This document shows, in pieces, positions 58,665 to 64,000 of a stretch of 64,000 nucleotides of DNA. Position 1 is the first letter of the stretch, and every line of letters starts with the position of its first letter. The notes beneath the pieces were generated by a model. It was not told the DNA's origin and did no database searches. It saw nothing but the letters and a program-made list of their open reading frames with translations. This stretch comes from Sabellastarte sp. h YS-2021 (taxonomy: Eukaryota > Annelida > Polychaeta > Sabellida > Sabellidae). The DNA lies in the NCBI GenBank assembly GCA_964017235.1, contig OZ024931.1, positions 125,809,530 through 125,873,529 on the forward strand. Direction: 5' to 3'. Both the position numbers and the translations under genes were made by a program.

Positions 58665-59935
58665 TAGTTTTTTTATGAATTTTTTAAATAAATTTTAATG
58701 CATTAAAATTAATGAAATCATGCACTAACTAACTAAATTATAACTGGAAAAGTATTGCATTTAGAGCATTTTGTTAAAATATGTTATTCAGCTACTTTTT
58801 CCATAGCTAAAACATGGTGAGTAACTTGGGTGTCTATCTCAATAGCTAAGTGAGCAATAGCTACTTTTGGACTTTCCTGTAACTTCCATCATGAGTAAAA
58901 TCACTTGTAACTTGAAAACTATTGCATTTAGAGAATTTTGTGTAACTATGTTATTCAGCTACTTTTGGGTCAGCTATAACATAGTAAAATTTCAGACCTG
59001 TAGCTCATGGCATAGCTGAGTAATAGTTACTTTTAGGTTGTCACTGTTGAGTAAATCACTTATAACTTAAAAACTATTGCACTTATTTAGTTTCAATATG
59101 TTATTCACCTATTTTGGGTCAGCTATAACATAGTAAAATTCCAGACCTGTGGCTCATTGTATAGCTGAGTAATAGCTACTTTGAGGTTCTTACTCAACAC
59201 TAATTTATAACTTGAAAAGTATTGTATTTAGAGCATTTTGTGTAAATATGTTATTCGGCTACTTTTGGGTCAGCTATAACATAGTAAAATTTCAGATCTG
59301 TAGCTCATGACATAGCTGAGTAATAGCTACTTTTAGGTTATCACTGTTGAGTAAATCACTTATAACTTGAAAAGTATTGCATTTCGAGTATTTAGTTTCA
59401 ATATGTTATTCACCTATTTTGGGTCAGGTATAGCATAGTAAAATTCCAGACCTGTGGCTCATTGTATAGCTGAGTAATAGCTACTTTGAGGTTCTTACTC
59501 AACACTAAATCATTTATAACTTGAAAAGTATTGCATTTAGAGCATTTTGTTAAAATATGTTATTCAGCTACTTTTTCCATAGCTACAACATGATGAGTAA
59601 CTACGGTGTCTATCTCAATAGCTAAGTGAGTAATAGCTACTTTTGAAGTTTTCAATAACTTCCATCATGAGTAAAATCACTTGTAACTTGAAAACTATTG
59701 CATTTAGAGAATTTTGTATAAATATGTTATTCAGCTACTTTTGGGTCAGCTATAACATTGTAAAATTTCAGACCTGTAGCTCATGGCATAGCTGAGTAAT
59801 AGCTACTTTTAGGTTATCACTGTTGAGTAAATCACTTATAACTCTAAAACTATTGCATTTAGATTATTTAGTTTCAGTATGTTATTCACCTATTTTGGGG
59901 TCAGCTATAACATAGTAAAATTAAAACTATTGCAT
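58665..59935 (+). repeat. 155-bp repeats, array of the split unit
   Basis: About eight units of the 155-bp repeat on the plus strand (AACTTGAAAACTATTGCATT, TCAGCTACTTTTGGGTCAGC), following the leader interrupted at 55391. Two deletion-bearing variants (TTATTTAGTTTCAATATG) alternate with full units. Confidence 0.8.
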
Positions 59936-60113
59936 TTGCAATATTTTCCTTAAACATGTTTTTAACATACTTTTTGCACCTTAACAGTTACCTTCTTACT
60001 TTCCTTCTGAACACCATTTGCAGGGCACAACTTTTGTGTCCTTTTCTTCTGTCACTTCTACTCTGAAACTCAAAACACACAGTCAGCTGACACAGAGCCC
60101 GTTCACGGGCACT
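59936..60113 (+). repeat. 3' region and hairpin of the split unit
   Basis: ACACCATTTGCAGGGCACAAC, CTCAAAACACACAGTCAGCTG and a hairpin (60094-60113) with arms GCCCGT/ACGGGC. It ends the unit in unk intron 4 as at 19574-19593. Confidence 0.7.
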
Positions 60114-61036
60114 GATTGCTTGTTTTGTATTTGTCATATTGCGTACCTTAAGTTGATTTATAAATAATATATCATGTAACAGACATTAGGAGTTAAAACA
60201 AGCTGTAGCACCATTATTTATTTTAGTACTTAATTTACCGCAAATCCATTTTCGGTCCATCCCTGTGTCCTGTTCGTCTAATATTTTTCATTTAATTAAA
60301 ACGAGTAAGGGACATTGCATATGTCTGAGATATTAAAATTGATTTTGCAAGCCAAGCTGCAAATTTCCCGATATATTTGTAAATAGCTCAATAACACTCA
60401 GTATATTTCATTATAAATTTTAGTTATTTTGTTAAAAATTAAAAACCCCAGATAACAAAAAAATTTTTTTTTTTAAGAAAAAGATGTGGTGAATCACAAA
60501 ACTAAACGTAAGGGCCCTTTTCACCTTTGTTAACATATTTTTTTAATTAATTTTTGGGGGGTAAAGGAAGTATTCCTATTATAACTGTTTTAAACTATTT
60601 ACACACATTTATACATTTTATGTAGTAACTGTTGAAGGAAAATTACTTTTCCTTGAATATCCAACTCAACAGCTGTCACCAGTATTTCTGTTTCAGCATG
60701 CCCTTGTAGCCTTTGTGTAATTTAAAAGATTTTAGTTAGTATGAGTAATATTGTAGTTTGTAATATTTGAATGAATAAGATAACAGTGTATTTAAATGTG
60801 TCACATGTTTTCATTTTACAAGTCAGTACCATGCCCTGGTGTCAAGTATGTGTTTTAGTAGGATGCTCCTTAATTATTTCAGGTGGCAAGTGTGTTTATT
60901 CTTTAAGTAGAAAAAATAATGTCTCTAGGAATTCTTACTGACCTTAACAAGATCATAACCAGGTTTTTGGTATTCTTCAGGGATTTCAGTACAGTGTGGC
61001 ATTAAAAGTTTGCAGTTATTCAGTGTATTTTTTCAG

Positions 61037-61154
61037 GTCCACTCCATGCCCCAATGTGAAGCATGGTGATGACTGGGGTGACCCCTCTCAGTGTGACAGT
61101 GGAGAGAACTGCCCTTACTGCCATACCAGAACAGAGCAGCAGTTTCACCCAGAG
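61037..61154 (+). CDS. unk: unkempt exon 5 (finger 5)
   Basis: After a TTTTTTCAG acceptor the first G completes Arg. Encodes STPCPNVKHGDDWGDPSQC, DSGENCPYCH (finger 5, with a long first loop as in Unkempt proteins) and TRTEQQFHPE, ending exactly on a codon at a GTCAGT donor. The residues match UNK closely. Read-through gives only a short intronic tail and a stop. Confidence 0.97.
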
Positions 61155-61734
61155 GTCAGTCTACACTTAAACACTTACCGTAAATTACCTATGTAGCGCA
61201 CAGTGCGCTAAGGAAAGATTATTTTTATGCAATATTTGGTGGGAAAAAATTCTTCTTTTAGCGCACTCCATCATGAAACACTTTCCGGGATGAAGTATAG
61301 TCAATCCAGTAAGAATAACGGTGTACCGACATTTAGAATCTACTAAAGATACCCACTTCCTGTAAATATGGCGGTAGATATAAAGAAACGCGAAATTCAT
61401 GGCAAAAATGTCAATTTATTAAGTAAAATATATAAAAAATATGTGGATATTGTGGACTGTCGGGGAAAAAAAGATAGGGTGTGGTTACAAGGGCGGATGC
61501 ACTAAATAGGTCATTTACGTTAATTCATGTTTCAGTACAGTGTATTCTGTGTAACTGAATCCAGTATAGGTGTAATCAATCCATACACTTTGTAAAATTA
61601 AACTCTGATTAGCAGTCAGTTTGGGTATATGTTTAGTGTAAGTATTAAGTGTGATTAGGTAACTTGAAAATGATATGTTAAAATGCTGCTTTAGTAACAA
61701 TTAAAAGTACATTTATGATGCTTATATTTCACAG

Positions 61735-61819
61735 ATTTACAAGTCTACCAAGTGTAATGACATGGTCCAGACAGGTTACTGCCCCAGGGGTCCCTTCTGT
61801 GCCTTTGCCCATGTGGAAC
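61735..61819 (+). CDS. unk: unkempt exon 6 (finger 6), last in window
   Basis: After a TTTCACAG acceptor it encodes IYKSTKCNDMVQTGYC and PRGPFCAFAHVE (finger 6, Cx8Cx5Cx3H) plus C of the next codon, before GTAAGT. In human UNK a Gln codon (CAG) follows VE, which agrees with the split C. The six exons give about 296 residues. The human protein is 810 residues, so the linker, coiled coil and RING lie beyond 64000. Confidence 0.96.
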
Positions 61820-63710
61820 GTAAGTATAAAATAGGCTAGTCTTACGTACTGTGGTATTTAAATAATTCTAATTCTTCTGGTACTTTTATAGAGCTTAATC
61901 TCCATCTATGGACAGACTCTAAGGTGCATAATGCCAGAAATAAGACATACAGATACAGGTAAATTTGAAGAACAGCTTTCACTCACAAGTGGAAATAATC
62001 ATAACTACATGTATTTGCTGTGTCAAATTCTTAATTTATAATAATAGAAATGTCAACTTTTAGCCAAAGTTACACTTGTACAAAACCGAGAAATAACAAT
62101 GGATTGCCTTTTCATACATGGAAACAGTTTTAATCATGTCAGAAGGAGTAAAACTAATTATGATTCCCCATTGTAAATCATGAAGATGGAAACCTAGAGT
62201 AAAGCAGTGTATGATTGTGATTCATAAACACTGGCCCAAGCCCACTTAGCACCAGCTGTCAGCAGTTAATGAGTTCCCCTTATCGTCCTGTACAAAGAAC
62301 TCCCCCAACTTGTAACTTTCTAATGATATTTGATGGTCTGTGCTATAAAGCAATTCCTCTAACATTGGCTAGTGCTTTTGTTTTCGCTGTCAGAATTGCA
62401 AAGGAAATTGTTTCATTGTTTCATATTTGCAATACAAAGCTATTAAAATTCATCCATTTCCATTAGGCTTTGGGTCAAATCCTTTGAGGATTTGGATTTG
62501 AAGGATATAAATCTCATTTTTCATTTTAGAGGATTCGAAAAGATTTCAGTTCCTTTGTGAAAAAATGATTGAATTTAAATTCTTTTGCTCATAATTGTTT
62601 TTGAATTTTTCAAATACTTTTCGTAATAGTCTACAATTGTTTTAAAACTAATGATGGTAATATCATTCTTTCAACTAACTACCCTTCATTTCTTGTGAAA
62701 ACACGAGATTAATTCTGTGGATATATGGATCAGCCATTTCAATTCAATTGAACTGAAGGACCAATACAATTAAATACTGTGTTAAATAATTCCATGATAA
62801 ATGTTATATATGGCTACAAATTGAATTGTTTTGTCAGAATTAATATAGACCTAATTTAAACACTAGTTCTCACACCAATTCACTGAAATTCTGCAGCCTG
62901 TCACATAAAAGAGCTGAAGTTGTCCCAGTACAAGCACAAAAAAAAAAATATCCAATATTTCAAAGGAATGAGTTACTTCAGTGGTATATTTGATAAACTG
63001 TCTTGCTCTCATGGTTGGAGGGGGTACCAGTTTTTGCTCATATTGTTTTCCTAAAAAATATTGTAATTTACTCCTACAGCTTAGAACCTACCTGTACACC
63101 CAAGTCATACTCACCTTAGTCTTAATCATCCTCTTGCGTTTTCTGTAGTGCTTGACCTCTTTTTGTCCCCAGTTACGTAAATCGGTTGACTATCTTGGTG
63201 CTGTTGCGCCTTAGGGTCCCCTTTTGTAAAGGGGACATTAAGTACTATAAAAGTCCAATCAAACTTAGTGCCATTTTTAGCTCTGTTTATCAACCAACAA
63301 GTAAATTTATCTGGAAATTTGTGCCTGGAACCAAGTCCTAAATCTAGTGGTGCCATCGTCTGGGTATATGAGGTCTCAATACTGTGAACAAAACCATGAG
63401 CGATATCGCGGTGCCATCAATGCACAAATAAACCTGAATTTGCATTGATAACTTATGTTGCAAAAAAAAAAAAAAAAAAAAATAGATTTTATGTTTCATT
63501 TGTTACTGACAGGTGTTAAAATGGTGAATATTTCAAGCAATAAAAAGTAAACAAAACTTTAATTTTTTGCTTTTGGTAAAAATAACGAAATCCACAAGGA
63601 GTATTTGGGAGCCGGCTATTGAAAACATCATCATTTTAGGCTTTATAATGGTTAATACTTCATCAAAACGACAAAAAATATATATATTTTGTGAAATAGT
63701 TACATTTTTA
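61820..63710 (+). other. unk: unk intron 6, first part
   Basis: Mostly unrecognised AT-rich DNA. At about 61868-61950 a fragment (GCTTAATCTCCATCTATGGAC, CAGACTCTAAGG) resembles the 3' end of the LINE at about 42365-42410. At 63216-63236 GTCCCCTTT and AAAGGGGAC form a perfect 9-bp stem around TGT. A poly-A tract lies at about 63462-63481. No exon was found. Confidence 0.5.
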
Positions 63711-64000
63711 TGTCAGCTGACTTGTCAGTCAGCTGACATTATGTCGTCACTCTGCGGCGTGGGCGTACGCGTCCGCGTGAACAACTTCTCCTCCAAAACT
63801 ACAAGGCCTAGAGACGTGCTGTTTTTTTTAAAAGATACTTTATCTATCGAGGATGAAAAATTGTTCAAGGCATGCAAATCTGTCTGTTCGTCTGTTTGCT
63901 AGAGACATTACAAGGGGGGTACCCCCACCAAAAGTGTGAAAATTTCAACACTTAATCACAATTTTCTCAGTGACTATTGCAGGGATTTCTCTCATATCTT
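63711..64000 (+). repeat. Leader with cap 1, cut by window end
   Basis: TGTCAGCTGAC and GTCAGCTGACA (11-bp arms, loop TTGTCA), GTCGTCACTCTGCGGCGTGG, GCGTCCGCGTGAACAACTTC and the leader to TTTCTCTCATATCTT. It is nearly identical to the leader at 15308-15580 and to the inverse of 28800-29105, so this family has been active or homogenised recently. An array is expected to follow beyond 64000. Confidence 0.8.

Larger units (their letters stand above)
48677..61036 (+). other. unk: unk intron 4 (12.4 kb, repeat-laden)
   Basis: Holds the 152/143-bp array (49929-52905), a tailed repeat with a G run (54686-55090), a leader unit (55091-60113) split by an insertion with 350-bp repeats, and unrecognised stretches (48677-49928, 52906-54685, 60114-61036). 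No exon was seen in any of these. Confidence 0.75.

Noticed and set aside
63126..63356. 76-codon minus-strand frame in unk intron 6
   Set aside because: It has no recognisable domain, no start or splice context, and covers the hairpin at 63216-63236. It was left unannotated.

Overview
This window looks like animal (metazoan) genomic DNA, AT-rich and dominated by repeats. It carries two split, intron-containing protein genes arranged head to head. The species cannot be named from the sequence. Tandem repeat arrays set inside rolling-circle-like elements with hairpin ends resemble the Helentron/HINE and 'pearl' elements described in bivalve molluscs, so a mollusc or other lophotrochozoan is my best guess (inference).

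Genes. (1) GTF2H5 (TFIIH subunit p8/TTDA) lies on the minus strand. It has a 35-nt first coding exon at 40457-40491 and a last exon at 11556-11736. The two join in phase into a complete 71-residue protein, the same length as the human one. Its single coding intron is about 28.7 kb and is nearly all mobile and satellite DNA. (2) unkempt (unk), a CCCH zinc-finger RNA-binding protein, lies on the plus strand. Six exons between 44970 and 61819 encode about 296 residues including all six CCCH fingers. The linker, coiled coil and RING would lie beyond the window. Introns 4 and 6 of unk carry the same repeat families as the GTF2H5 intron.

Layout. 238-10694: two head-to-tail copies of one large element with a 133-bp array, a 169-bp array, a GC-rich 9-bp repeat and a 9-bp-stem terminal hairpin. 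11360-11736: GTF2H5 3' end. 12735-20531: composite element bounded by inverted repeats made of a 15-bp motif, containing a leader/155-bp/147-bp array unit. 20760-29200: two further such units on the minus strand; one forms a long inverted repeat with the unit at 15249-19640. 30040-30740: a 145-bp array. 31474-40405: nested transposons, with a DIRS-like retroelement (33157-38854) inside a copy of a small TIR element whose intact copy is at 40109-40329. 42330-43857: decayed LINE between the two genes. 44970-64000: unk.

The unifying pattern is that the 133-, 143-, 152- and 155-bp arrays all appear to be versions of one ancient repeat sharing ordered boxes. They are carried in several hairpin-ended elements and spread through the introns of both genes. 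No bacterial features, CRISPR arrays, rRNA genes or functional tRNA genes were seen.
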